A stretch of 64,000 bases of DNA from an archaeon (GCA_021827865.1 JAKAUC010000018.1:40125-104124); one strand, 5' to 3'. Shown: positions 1-9,191, numbered from the stretch's first letter. Notes: generated by a model not told the origin, from the letters alone. Numbers and translations are program-made.

Positions 1-205
1 TAACCAGCGTCGACTCGGGCTGCATCCCAGGCCATCGGCAGAGCCGACAGCGAGAGAGCTGAGACTGTTCTGGTGCGGGTCGCTGTTATCTTAGCTTGAC
101 TCTTGTTGCTGACAAAGAGCGAATATTCTTTTGACCACTGCATCGTCCTGCGGAAAGCGCGTGAGTTTCCCGAAGTCGCGACCCTCTGGGTCGGTCTACT
201 GAAAG

Positions 206-721
206 ATGACACCGGGTGGAGCGTGCTTGAGCCCAAAGATGATATCTGCCCGCGGCCCCGGCCTTGGCATGGCCGAATCTGCGGTTCACAGATCTATGAA
301 GGCCATAGTCAGGCGGGAGCTCGAGCGCGAGCGCTTCGCGGTGGTGGAGGAGCCGGTCGTCCCTCCAGGTCGCAGGGTGTCCTGGACCGCCTATCGTCCG
401 GATCTTCTCGGATATAGGTCGGAGGGCGGGAAGGAGGAGGTCGTCCTCGTGGAATGTGAGACGCGCCCCCTGATGCGCAGGCTCGAAGCCAAGAAGTGCT
501 CGACGGTGTGGTTTCAGCCGCGCGTCTATCGGGGCGGGTCCGTCAGGAAGATACTCGCCGTGCCGCAGGGCAGGCTCCATCGGGTCGACATGAGAATCAG
601 GCGCAGCTGGGACATCTGGGTCCTCGGCCGAGACGCGACCATGGCGAAGTTTCCGGCCGTTCAGGAGAGTGCCGCCTGCGAGCCACGTTTCTCAAAATCG
701 ATAATCGAAGCAAGCGATTAA
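206..721 (+). CDS. Conserved hypothetical protein, possible PD-(D/E)XK-like nuclease fold
   Basis: ORF track; motif RPDLLGYR..VVLVECETRP resembles D-x(n)-ExE core. Start uncertain (internal Met codons at 242, 269, 296 also possible). Confidence 0.55.
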   Translation: MTPGGACLSPKMISARGPGLGMAESAVHRSMKAIVRRELERERFAVVEEPVVPPGRRVSWTAYRPDLLGYRSEGGKEEVVLVECETRPLMRRLEAKKCSTVWFQPRVYRGGSVRKILAVPQGRLHRVDMRIRRSWDIWVLGRDATMAKFPAVQESAACEPRFSKSIIEASD

Positions 722-779
722 TATGCGTCGTGTGTTTAACAAACCACTCGTCCGGCCAGGAGAAGGATGGATTCGCGGA

Positions 780-1000
780 GAAGAAGAGGTGCCGGGGAAA
801 GCCTCGGCGCCTGGTACCATCCGCGAGCGGGATGGTGGCGCGTAGAGCCGGGGAAACCCGGACTTCAACGAAGGCCAAACCGAGGGCGAACCGGGACGGC
901 GGCGGTGAAGGAACGCTACGAAGCCGCCGTCGGAGGAAAGCCACATCCCTCCTGAGAGCCGGGCGAGGCAACCAAATATCAGCCGGTTCTCACCTCTAGC
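780..1000 (+). ncRNA. Candidate structured RNA or 5' leader
   Basis: Consecutive perfect or near-perfect hairpins: 787-797/802-812, 816-822/830-836, 848-852/857-861 (GAAA loop), 895-903/923-931, 932-936/948-952, 953-962/983-992; alternative pairing 786-791/991-996. Overlapping ORFs do not look like proteins. Confidence 0.5.
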
Positions 1001-1014
1001 GGGGGACTTCGGAG

Positions 1015-1659
1015 ATGCTCTACAAGGACCGGGCGGACGCAGGAAAGCGCCTCGCGGGGGCCCTCCTGCATCTCAGGGGCGAGGACTTGGTCGTGCTCGG
1101 GATACCGAGGGGAGGCGTGGTGGTGGCGAACGAAGTTGCCAAGACGCTGGACGCCCCGCTGGACGTCGTGGTGACCAAGAAGATTGAAGCGCCAGGGGAA
1201 CCAGAGTATGCCCTCGGAGCGGTCACCCAGGAAGGAGAAGTGATGATGGACAGGCAGGCTGCGGAGTCCTTGGGGGCCAGTGCGGCGTACCTTGACTACC
1301 AGATTCGACTCAAGCGGGAAGAGGTGAAGGACAGGATGCAGAAGCTGCGGGGGTCAGCCCCCTACCCTAGACTGGAAGGCAAGGTGGTGGTCATAGTGGA
1401 CGATGGCATAGCCACCGGGAGTTCGGTGAGCGCGGCCGTGATGTCGGTGAAGAAGCGGGGCCCGAAGGATGTCATCGTCGCGGTTCCGGTGGCGCCGGCG
1501 GACGCGGTGCAGGCCCTCTCCGAAGACGGAACCAAGGTCGTCTGTGTTTCGACCCCAGGACCGTTCCTGGCCATAGGGGAGTTCTATGAAGACTTCGGGC
1601 AGGTTGAGGACATCGAAGTGAAGAGAATCCTTGACGAAAACGCTGCAAGGCGCCGCTGA
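1015..1659 (+). CDS. Phosphoribosyltransferase family protein
   Basis: PRPP-binding loop VVVIVDDGIATGSSVSAAV; N-terminal GIPRGGVVVANEVAK. Confidence 0.85.
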   Translation: MLYKDRADAGKRLAGALLHLRGEDLVVLGIPRGGVVVANEVAKTLDAPLDVVVTKKIEAPGEPEYALGAVTQEGEVMMDRQAAESLGASAAYLDYQIRLKREEVKDRMQKLRGSAPYPRLEGKVVVIVDDGIATGSSVSAAVMSVKKRGPKDVIVAVPVAPADAVQALSEDGTKVVCVSTPGPFLAIGEFYEDFGQVEDIEVKRILDENAARRR

Positions 1660-1701
1660 GGCCCCACGCCCTTAGCATCCAGGGGGGAGCGAGGCCGAGC
1701 T

Positions 1702-2376
1702 TTGGACGTCCGCAAGTTCGAGGGCGACCTCTACGAGCTCGCCGGCAGGGCCTGCCACGTCGACACCGAAGAAGTAAGATCCAAGGTGTTTGCCATCGCC
1801 GACGTCCTGGTCAACCTTTACAAAAAGAACCTCGTGAAGATCAACCATTCGGCCCTGGAGTTGGTGTGCGCCAGGGGCCTGATAAAGCAAGGCTACGATG
1901 TGAAAGTAGAGCACAGGCTGGACAAGATCCTGGTCTGCGATGTGATGGGGTCGAGGGGGGACGGGCCCCTCATAGTCGAGATAGAGACCGGGTTCATACC
2001 GCCCGAAGCGGCCCTGGAACCTTCGGCGTATGCGCGGAGCCGGATTGCCAGCAAGATATCCAGGTACAGCAGGTATGCGGGGAAGTTCGCCCTGGGGACA
2101 ACTCCCTCGTACATTCTGGACATCCCCGGGTTCTTCATCGGGGCTCCACGGAACAGGACCCACGAAGAGGCCGCACGGATCAAAGAGCTCACCGACGTCG
2201 CCTACAACAAGCCCGAGATCTCCATAGACGACCTTATGCAGGCGAGGCTTCACGCCGTGTTTCTGATAGATGTCGACTCCGGGGGTGTACAGGAAATCGA
2301 CCCCGAGGCCTACGATAGGATGGCGCTGGCCGTCCTGGATTGGCGCCGGAGTGTCCAAGGCTTAAATCCGCGCTGA
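1702..2376 (+). CDS. Conserved hypothetical protein, possible restriction-endonuclease-like fold
   Basis: TTG start; VCDVMGSRGDGPLIVEIETG resembles the motif in the 206-721 ORF. Confidence 0.6.
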   Translation: MDVRKFEGDLYELAGRACHVDTEEVRSKVFAIADVLVNLYKKNLVKINHSALELVCARGLIKQGYDVKVEHRLDKILVCDVMGSRGDGPLIVEIETGFIPPEAALEPSAYARSRIASKISRYSRYAGKFALGTTPSYILDIPGFFIGAPRNRTHEEAARIKELTDVAYNKPEISIDDLMQARLHAVFLIDVDSGGVQEIDPEAYDRMALAVLDWRRSVQGLNPR

Positions 2377-2450
2377 AACGCAACACAGCGCGGGTTCAAT
2401 TTCGCAAGCGCGTGCAGGCTGACAGGACCCGTGTTTTGGAGGGGTGATTC

Positions 2451-3068
2451 TTGCCGGACCAGGTGAGCGGCCGGGTCGCCCTCGCAAACGCCCTCTTCCG
2501 GATAGGAGCCCTCCGGTTCGGGAAGTTCAAGCTATCCAGCGGCAAGGTCAGTTCCTACTATCTGGACCTGAGGGTCGTTCCGAGCGACCCTGAAGCATAC
2601 GGTCTCGCTATATCGGCCTATCTTGCTGCTGCGAAGGGAATCGGAGAATCCAGCTTCGACGTAGTGGCGGGCGTCGCTACGGCTGGGGTGACCATCTCAT
2701 CTCCCCTCGCCTACGTCCTCAAGAAGCCGATGGTCTACGTGAGGAAGGAGGAGAAGGGGCACGGCCTCGGGAAGCTGGTCGAAGGTGCGGTCAACCCGGG
2801 ATGGCGGGCCTTGGTCATCGACGACCTGGTGACTACAGGAGGGAGCGTCATCTCGTCGGTGGAAGCGCTGAGAAGCGTGGGGTGTGTGGTCAGGGACGCC
2901 TTAGTTCTTGTGGACAGGCTGGAAGGAGGAGGGGCGAACCTCGCGCGGGCAGGGGTCAGGCTCAGCGCCTTCGCAGACATCACGGAGCTTGTCGAGACCC
3001 TCCACGGCCAGGGGAAGATCACCAAGGCGGACCTCCAGGCTGTGCTCAAGCAGATGGAAGGAAAATAG
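2451..3068 (+). CDS. pyrE: Orotate phosphoribosyltransferase
   Basis: FKLSSGKVSSYYLDLR and ALVIDDLVTTGGSV PRPP loop; operon with pyrD and pyrF. Confidence 0.92.
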   Translation: MPDQVSGRVALANALFRIGALRFGKFKLSSGKVSSYYLDLRVVPSDPEAYGLAISAYLAAAKGIGESSFDVVAGVATAGVTISSPLAYVLKKPMVYVRKEEKGHGLGKLVEGAVNPGWRALVIDDLVTTGGSVISSVEALRSVGCVVRDALVLVDRLEGGGANLARAGVRLSAFADITELVETLHGQGKITKADLQAVLKQMEGK

Positions 3069-3983
3069 ATGGAAGCTAGCGCAATCGAGGTACAAATGGG
3101 AAGTCTGCGCTTCGCCAACCCCACGGCGCTGGCCTCGGGCGTGCACGGAAGCTCCCTGTCGAAGGTGTTGCAGGCACTGAAGATGGGAGCAGGTGCGGCG
3201 GTCACGAAGTCGATCGGAGTGGTGCCGCGAGAAGGTTACCCAGACCCGACCATGGTCGAAGTCGAGGGCGGGATGGTCAATGCAGCCGGGCTCCCTAACC
3301 CTGGAGCGGCGATGTTCTCCGAGCAGCTGGCCGAGGTGGAAGGAAAGAGCCTCCCGATTGTAGTCTCAGTCTTCGGAGCAGACGAAGCGGAGTTCACATC
3401 TGCGGTCAGGGCCCTGGATGGGAACGACTTCGTCGCCTATGAGCTCAACCTAAGCTGCCCGCACGTGTCGGGGGTCGGCATCGAGGTCGGGCACCTCCCC
3501 GAGGAGGTGAGCAGGGTCACCAAGGCCGTGAAAGCTGCCACGGGCAAGCCGGTGTTCGCCAAGCTATCCCCCAACACGGAGAGACTGGTCGAGGTCGCCC
3601 AGGCGGCGGTGGATGCGGGGGCCGATGGCCTGACGGCCATCAACACGGTGAGGTCGTTCCCAATTGATATCGTGAAAGGGGGGCCCGCCCTCTCGCATGG
3701 CTTCGGTGGCCTGTCTGGGGCGGCGATAAGGCCCATAGCACTGCGCTGCGTCTACGAGCTGAGGGAGCAGTTGGGCGTCCCCATCGTCGGGTGCGGCGGG
3801 GTGGGGACATGGGAGGACGCGGTGCAGTTCTTCCTGGCTGGTGCGAACATGGTCCAGCTAGGTACCTCGACAATCAAGAGGTTTGACAGATTCAACGATG
3901 TCAACCTGGGGATCATCTCTTACATGAAGAGGAAGGGTTTTGCAAAGCTTGAAGACCTTGTCGGGCGGGCGCACGCCAGATGA
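3069..3983 (+). CDS. pyrD: Dihydroorotate dehydrogenase
   Basis: ELNLSCPHVSGVG, FAKLSPNTERLVEVAQAAVDAGADGLTAINTV, GCGGVGTWEDAVQFFLAGANMVQLGT. Confidence 0.93.
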   Translation: MEASAIEVQMGSLRFANPTALASGVHGSSLSKVLQALKMGAGAAVTKSIGVVPREGYPDPTMVEVEGGMVNAAGLPNPGAAMFSEQLAEVEGKSLPIVVSVFGADEAEFTSAVRALDGNDFVAYELNLSCPHVSGVGIEVGHLPEEVSRVTKAVKAATGKPVFAKLSPNTERLVEVAQAAVDAGADGLTAINTVRSFPIDIVKGGPALSHGFGGLSGAAIRPIALRCVYELREQLGVPIVGCGGVGTWEDAVQFFLAGANMVQLGTSTIKRFDRFNDVNLGIISYMKRKGFAKLEDLVGRAHAR

Positions 3984-4726
3984 ATTCTGACAGGATGGCG
4001 CACAGCTTCAGAGAGCGGGTCCTTGAAGCCTCGCGGCGGAGGGGCTCGAAGGTCGTCCTCAACCTCGACTTCGCCGGCCCCTACGAAGGAAGGCTCGACA
4101 ATGCTGTGCGAGTGCTCAACGAGACCAAGGAGCACCTGGCCGCGGTCAAGGTGAACCACCACCTGCTGCTTCCGTTCGGTCTCCAGGGCATAAGGGCTGT
4201 CATCGACATCTGCAAGGAAGAAGGGCTCCCCCTGATCGCGGACCTGAAGATGAACGACATAGAGTCCACCAACCTGAACATAGTCGACTCGCTCCTCGGT
4301 TACGGCTTCGACGCCGTCATAGCGAACCCCTTCGTAGGGAAGGCAGAGGGCCTGGGAAAGGCGATCGAGAGGATCCACTCCAAGAACGGAGGGATACTCC
4401 TCCTGGTCTACATGAGCCACAAGGGGGCGGACGAAGGGTATTCACTCCGCCTCGAAGGGGGCGAACCGCTGTACCGGGTATTTGCCAGAAGGGCAAAGGA
4501 GTGGGGTGCGGACGGGGTGATAGTCTCCGCCAAGTCCGCAGAGAAGATAGTCGAAACCAGGCAGATCGTGGGGAGGGAGTGTCTGATATTCTCGCCCGGA
4601 GTCGGTGTCCAGGGGGGCGACGCTTCCGCAGGCATCGCGGCGGGCGCGGACTTCGTCCTAGTGGGGAGGACGATCACAGAGTCTCTCGACCCGGCGAAGA
4701 CTGCAGCCGAGCTGAAGTCGGTCTAG
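3980..4726 (+). CDS. pyrF: Orotidine 5'-phosphate decarboxylase
   Basis: LIADLKMNDIESTN catalytic motif; SPGVGVQGGDASAGIAAGADFVLVGRTI; ATGA overlap with pyrD. Confidence 0.92.
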   Translation: MNSDRMAHSFRERVLEASRRRGSKVVLNLDFAGPYEGRLDNAVRVLNETKEHLAAVKVNHHLLLPFGLQGIRAVIDICKEEGLPLIADLKMNDIESTNLNIVDSLLGYGFDAVIANPFVGKAEGLGKAIERIHSKNGGILLLVYMSHKGADEGYSLRLEGGEPLYRVFARRAKEWGADGVIVSAKSAEKIVETRQIVGRECLIFSPGVGVQGGDASAGIAAGADFVLVGRTITESLDPAKTAAELKSV

Positions 4727-4846
4727 GGCCGGGTCGCCCCGCTGCGCCAGCCTGAAGAGCAGCGCTCCATGTCGCCCGGGAAGCCGACAGCTAATGGCTG
4801 GGCCTGGTCCCTCGCGGCGCTCGAGGCGAACTGGCCGCGGGACTTA

Positions 4847-5311
4847 CTAGGTCGGGGCCTCGGAGGAGTAGTAGTCCCAGATTCGCTTCTGCGCCTCCTT
4901 GACGTAGTTCATCTCGGCCGCGGATAGCCGGGGGTCCGAAGCTCTGGAATAGGGACGCCTCAGCGACTGTGGGAGTTCGTCGTCGCAGAAGAAGCCCCCG
5001 CCTGGAAAACCGGTGTCCTTGCGGACGATGATGGCGGCGAAACCGGGAGCCCCCCTGGCGTATTCCTCCCTGTCCACCGCGACGATGGCGTCGAAGAGCG
5101 CCTTCCCCCTCGAAACCCCCATTATCTTCATCAGCTGCCCATAGGCGAGGGTCCCACGTGACCCGGCCGCCCTGACGAGTTCCCGCCTCAGTTCTCCCAG
5201 ATCGGGCGAAGCTATCCCTCCCCACTCATGGCCCCGGACGCCGCAGCGCCGCAGCATCTCACTACCAAACCATCGACCCTGTGCGACAATTCGTCCCCCA
5301 ATCTCCCTCAA
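4847..5311 (-). CDS. Conserved hypothetical protein
   Basis: Intact ORF with protein-like composition, convergent with pyrF. Confidence 0.6.
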   Translation of the reverse strand: MREIGGRIVAQGRWFGSEMLRRCGVRGHEWGGIASPDLGELRRELVRAAGSRGTLAYGQLMKIMGVSRGKALFDAIVAVDREEYARGAPGFAAIIVRKDTGFPGGGFFCDDELPQSLRRPYSRASDPRLSAAEMNYVKEAQKRIWDYYSSEAPT

Positions 5312-5348
5312 ATCATCCAGGGGCTTGCCAGTGGCGCCTGGGAGAAGC

Positions 5349-5861
5349 TCAGGACTCCAGGCTCTTGGCCACTTTGAACTGGTCGCCGACCACCGACCGC
5401 ATATTGAGCAGGCCGAGCGGCTTGCCGTGGTCGGTCACGAACAGCGTCCTTATCTTGCGCTTCGCCATCAGCTTAATTCCTTCGGACAGCGGCTCGTCGG
5501 CCTCGATGGAGACCATGGGGGAGGTCATTATCTTCCTCACGGGCACCACGGATGCGACCAGGTCGTCCGCCGCCACGTGGTTCAGTATGTCTCGTTCAGT
5601 CATAATCCCCTTCGGCTCTCCGTTCACGAGGACCAGTATGTTCCCTGCGCCCTTGTCGCGCATCTTCTGGGCTGCTCTCAGGACCGACTCGTTGGCGTCG
5701 ATCATCAGAGGGTCGGTTTTCACGAAGCTCCTGACGGTCGGGGCTTTGGTCTCGGCCGCTTCGATCCAGAATGTGAGCGAATACTGGCAGCTCGGGCACT
5801 CCTCGGGGGTTCTGTCTCCTTCAAAGACATACCCGCACCGGTAGCATTGCCACTTTGCCAT
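5349..5861 (-). CDS. Rubredoxin-like zinc/iron ribbon plus tandem CBS domain protein
   Basis: N-terminal WQCYRCGYVFEGDRTPEECPSCQ; CBS repeats with GIMTERDILNHV and RKIRTLFVTDHGKPLGLLNMRSVV. Confidence 0.85.
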   Translation of the reverse strand: MAKWQCYRCGYVFEGDRTPEECPSCQYSLTFWIEAAETKAPTVRSFVKTDPLMIDANESVLRAAQKMRDKGAGNILVLVNGEPKGIMTERDILNHVAADDLVASVVPVRKIMTSPMVSIEADEPLSEGIKLMAKRKIRTLFVTDHGKPLGLLNMRSVVGDQFKVAKSLES

Positions 5862-5889
5862 CCCTGAAAAAATGGCGGGCCGTAGTATA

Positions 5890-6201
5890 TTAAGAGCGTG
5901 GGGAGCCGCCGAGGGCAGCGTTTGGGGGGCCGTGCGCGTCGGGGCCGCTCGGCGTCTGGGCGATGAGCAATCTCGCCCTCCGCTGGCAGAGAGATGCTTT
6001 GTCGGTGTAGTCTCTCCATGTGGCGTAGTTCGCCTCCACCTTGGAGAGCAGCAGCAGGATCTCCGCGGCCTGAAGATAGCGCGCGGTCGCGGTCTCCTTA
6101 TCGCCGGCCTTCTCCGCGGCCTCCGCGTCAGAAATCAGCTGTTGTGCGTACCAACTCAGCTTCTGGGCGCGGCTCATCGGGGGCCTGGGGGCCGGTTGCA
6201 T
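5890..6201 (-). CDS. MIT-like domain protein (stand-alone)
   Basis: AQQLISDAEAAEKAGDKETATARYLQAAEILLLL...YTDKASLCQRRARLL three-helix MIT-like pattern. Confidence 0.55.
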   Translation of the reverse strand: MQPAPRPPMSRAQKLSWYAQQLISDAEAAEKAGDKETATARYLQAAEILLLLSKVEANYATWRDYTDKASLCQRRARLLIAQTPSGPDAHGPPNAALGGSPRS

Positions 6202-6283
6202 GTCCTCCGGATGGGATCGCAGGAGGCAAAAGAACGGCGTGTCGAATTCCTTAGACGATTGGGAGAAGTAGGCGAGTCATGCC

Positions 6284-6775
6284 TCAGCTGAACTTGATGG
6301 TCATGCCTACGGCTATCCCGTTGGCGGCCGCGAAGCCCCCCTGGGCTTCGATGACGTAGTTGGCCTCGGCGGTGGGCGTGTAGACTGTGCAAGTGCCGCT
6401 GTTGTAGCAGGGGGGAGCGGAAGCCACGAGGTAGACGACCTGACCGGAGTCCCCCGTTGCGTTTATCCAGATTATGTCGAGGCTGGTGTTGGTGTCGTAC
6501 ATCCAGAAGGCCCACTTGCCGTAGGTTGGGAACGCGAAGAGCATGGTGGTGGCGTCCGTCACCCTCCTGTTCATGAGCCCGGACTCCCTCTCCGCCTGCG
6601 TCGTTGCCGTGAAGTTGAATTCGAACGTCTTTCCATTGAGCGCGAAGGCCGAAGGCACAGGGGTGCTGACGCTCCCGGGCTGAGAGTACGTCGAATAGAC
6701 ATTGTAGGCCAGCAGGGCGACCCCGGAGACGCCCAGCAGGACTATCACCAGCAAGGCCGCCTTCACCCAGGACAC
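6284..6775 (-). CDS. DUF192 family protein with N-terminal TM anchor
   Basis: ERESGLMNRR...TMLFAFPTYGKWAFWMYDTNTSLDIIWIN...YVIEAQGGFAAANGIAVG. Confidence 0.85.
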   Translation of the reverse strand: MSWVKAALLVIVLLGVSGVALLAYNVYSTYSQPGSVSTPVPSAFALNGKTFEFNFTATTQAERESGLMNRRVTDATTMLFAFPTYGKWAFWMYDTNTSLDIIWINATGDSGQVVYLVASAPPCYNSGTCTVYTPTAEANYVIEAQGGFAAANGIAVGMTIKFS

Positions 6776-6903
6776 CGGGGAGGTTCGGCCAGAGGGGCTA
6801 TTTTATGCCGTTGGCGGAGGAGGTGGAAGTCTGACCCGGGAGCATGGCCACATCCCGCGCTTGTTTTTTAAGTGAGCATCGGGGAAACGGTCAGAGAGAC
6901 TCA

Positions 6904-7521
6904 ATGTCGGCCCGCGAGGACGGTCCTGTCGATGGTGGATTGGAGAACCCCAGAGACGCCGAAGTGCTGAGGACGATAGAGGACGAAAGGCTTGCAGTCT
7001 TCACCTTCGACGGGCTGAGACGAATCACCAGGACGCATCCGGAGACGCTCTCAAGGGCCTTGGAAAGACTGGAGGAGAGCGGCGCGATTGTGAGATCACC
7101 TGAGGGATATAGCCTCGCAGAGAAGGCGAAGGGGATGCCCCCTTTCAGGCGCGCAGCTGCGGGCTCCAAGAGCATACCTGTGCTGCACACCTATCTGCCG
7201 TACCCGGGTAGCGCCTCGAGGATTGCCGACGCCCTGAAGGGCAGGTGGTTCGACAACGCCAGGTGGGTCGGGATGGCGGAGGAAGACGGCGGGTTCGTCA
7301 TGAAATGGGTTACAGCCGATGGGACGGCTTTGATCGATGCGAAATTCACCTCGGGTCAGCTCGACATCGAAGCCAAGGTCTCGCGCGACTCTGACCTCCC
7401 CAAGGCGGTGCGTGCGGCCCACCAACTGGTAGGGAGGATCTCTAGGCTCTATGGCGGCGAGAGACCGGTGAACAGGACCGGGTTCATGCGCATAGGGCAC
7501 TTCGCGCCCTCCGCCATGTGA
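6904..7521 (+). CDS. Winged-helix hypothetical protein
   Basis: FTFDGLRRITRTHPETLSRALERLEESGAIVRSPEGY helix-turn-helix; start chosen at MSAREDG. Confidence 0.6.
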   Translation: MSAREDGPVDGGLENPRDAEVLRTIEDERLAVFTFDGLRRITRTHPETLSRALERLEESGAIVRSPEGYSLAEKAKGMPPFRRAAAGSKSIPVLHTYLPYPGSASRIADALKGRWFDNARWVGMAEEDGGFVMKWVTADGTALIDAKFTSGQLDIEAKVSRDSDLPKAVRAAHQLVGRISRLYGGERPVNRTGFMRIGHFAPSAM

Positions 7522-7575
7522 CCGGGTATCTTCCAAACCCCCTCAACAAGTAGCTCCCCCTCCTGAGCGACTGCG

Positions 7576-8508
7576 ATGATTCAAGACACCGTGAAAGGGA
7601 GCGGAGGAGAGCGGCTGCTGCAGTCGTTCTCGGAAGCTGTGACAGAGCTGGCAGAACGCGTCTCGCCGTCGGTGGTGAGCGTAGGCACAGGGGAGAGGAG
7701 CGGGAGCGGCGTCGCCTGGTCCGGAGAAGGTATCGTCGTCACCGCAAGCCATGTAGTTGGTCGTTCGGCTTCGCCCACCGTGACTCTGTCTGGGGGACGG
7801 AAGGCCCAGGCAAGCCTGGTGGGCTTGGACCCCTACCTCGACGTGGCGGCCCTGCGGGTCGATTCAGATGGGTTATCCCCGTTGGCCCGGGGGACCGCGG
7901 AAGGGGTCCGGGTCGGGCAATTCGTCCTCGCTCTCGCGAACGCCACAGGCAATGGAGTCTCTGCCACCTCAGGAATCGTCACTGGCGCCAGGAGGAGCGC
8001 TCGGGGATTCTGGGGCGTCAGGATAGACGACGCCGTGGTGACAGATGCGAGGCTGAACCCAGGCTATTCGGGCGGGCCGCTGGTAGACTCGTCGGGGCGC
8101 CTCCTCGGCTTGAACGTCGCCTACTTCGCCGGCCGGGGGGTCGCTGTGTCGGTGGACTCCTTGGAGGAGGCAGTGGCCAGGATGTCGAAGGACGGCGGCG
8201 CGAAGAGGGGCCGCCTGGGGGTCGTGGTCGAGCCCATAGAGCTTCCGCAAGGGGTGTCAAGACTGCCCGGGGTCGACCAGGACGAGGCGCTTCTCGTGAA
8301 GTCCGTGGAGCCTGGTTCCCCCGCCAGGGATTCGGGCGTGGCCCTGGGCGACATCATCCTCAGCCTCGGCGGGACCAAGGCCACTGACGAGTACTCTCTG
8401 TACAGGGCGCTCGGAGGGGACGTGGTCGGGAAGGGCGTGGCGCTGCGGATCCTGAGGGCTGAGAAGGTAGCCGAGCTTCAGGTGACGCCCAGGGAGGCCG
8501 AGGCATGA
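7576..8508 (+). CDS. HtrA/DegP-like trypsin-family serine protease with PDZ domain
   Basis: TASHVV (His), LDVAAL (Asp), NPGYSGGPL (Ser); PDZ-like SVEPGSPARDSGVALGDIILSLGG. Confidence 0.88.
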   Translation: MIQDTVKGSGGERLLQSFSEAVTELAERVSPSVVSVGTGERSGSGVAWSGEGIVVTASHVVGRSASPTVTLSGGRKAQASLVGLDPYLDVAALRVDSDGLSPLARGTAEGVRVGQFVLALANATGNGVSATSGIVTGARRSARGFWGVRIDDAVVTDARLNPGYSGGPLVDSSGRLLGLNVAYFAGRGVAVSVDSLEEAVARMSKDGGAKRGRLGVVVEPIELPQGVSRLPGVDQDEALLVKSVEPGSPARDSGVALGDIILSLGGTKATDEYSLYRALGGDVVGKGVALRILRAEKVAELQVTPREAEA

Positions 8509-8650
8509 CGCGTCGCGACTTCCTGGCATCGCTTCCGAAGGAACCCAGCTTCCCTCAGCCGGGAGGCCCCCGGGAGCCCCTCCCACCGCTCCGGCCGCCG
8601 TTCTAGACAGGCCCAGCGGGGTTGATTAGGGGGCTTAGCGGAAGGCACCT

Positions 8651-9109
8651 GTGAGCGAAATCAAGGCGAAGACGCCCCACGGCGAAATCACGATAGACCA
8701 GCTCGCGGCTATCCAGCCCGGGATGGCCGCCCTCATGAAGGAGACGGGGGACAGGTTCACGCAGACATATTATGCGGCAAAGGGAGGCAACTGGAAGCTG
8801 GCGGCCCACCACCTGAACCAGGTGAGGGCATCTTTCAGAACCGCGAAGGTGACCCGGCCCAAGTACGCGGAAGACCTCGCGGCGTTCGACAGCGAGTATC
8901 TCCTCCCCATTTTCCAGGCGATCCATGCCCAGGAGTGGGGGGAGTTCGAGAAGGCGTTCAGGAAGGGCGAGGTGGGCTCCGACATATACCACGACAAAAG
9001 AGGATACCCGCACATCAGATACGTACTCCCGAAGGATCCTCCGGCCAACTTGTACCTGGGCCCTCCCGAAAAGTTCAGGAGGGAGCAGGTCGACTCCGAA
9101 AGCTCGTAG
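8651..9109 (+). CDS. Conserved hypothetical protein
   Basis: Intact ORF, GTG start. Confidence 0.6.
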   Translation: MSEIKAKTPHGEITIDQLAAIQPGMAALMKETGDRFTQTYYAAKGGNWKLAAHHLNQVRASFRTAKVTRPKYAEDLAAFDSEYLLPIFQAIHAQEWGEFEKAFRKGEVGSDIYHDKRGYPHIRYVLPKDPPANLYLGPPEKFRREQVDSESS

Positions 9110-9191
9110 CCGAGTCTGCCGGCGCGGGAGATATTCCCAAGGCAGCGAAGGACGGGACCGGGCGGAACCGTATGGCCACATCAAGGCGGCA

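Noticed and set aside
780-1000. RNase P RNA or SRP RNA identity for the structured region
   Set aside because: Only short word matches (gaggaaag, ggccaaa) in the wrong order; helix layout does not match from memory, so left unnamed.
2380-2440. Possible tRNA T-arm (gggttcaat)
   Set aside because: No matching acceptor, D or anticodon stems could be built around it.
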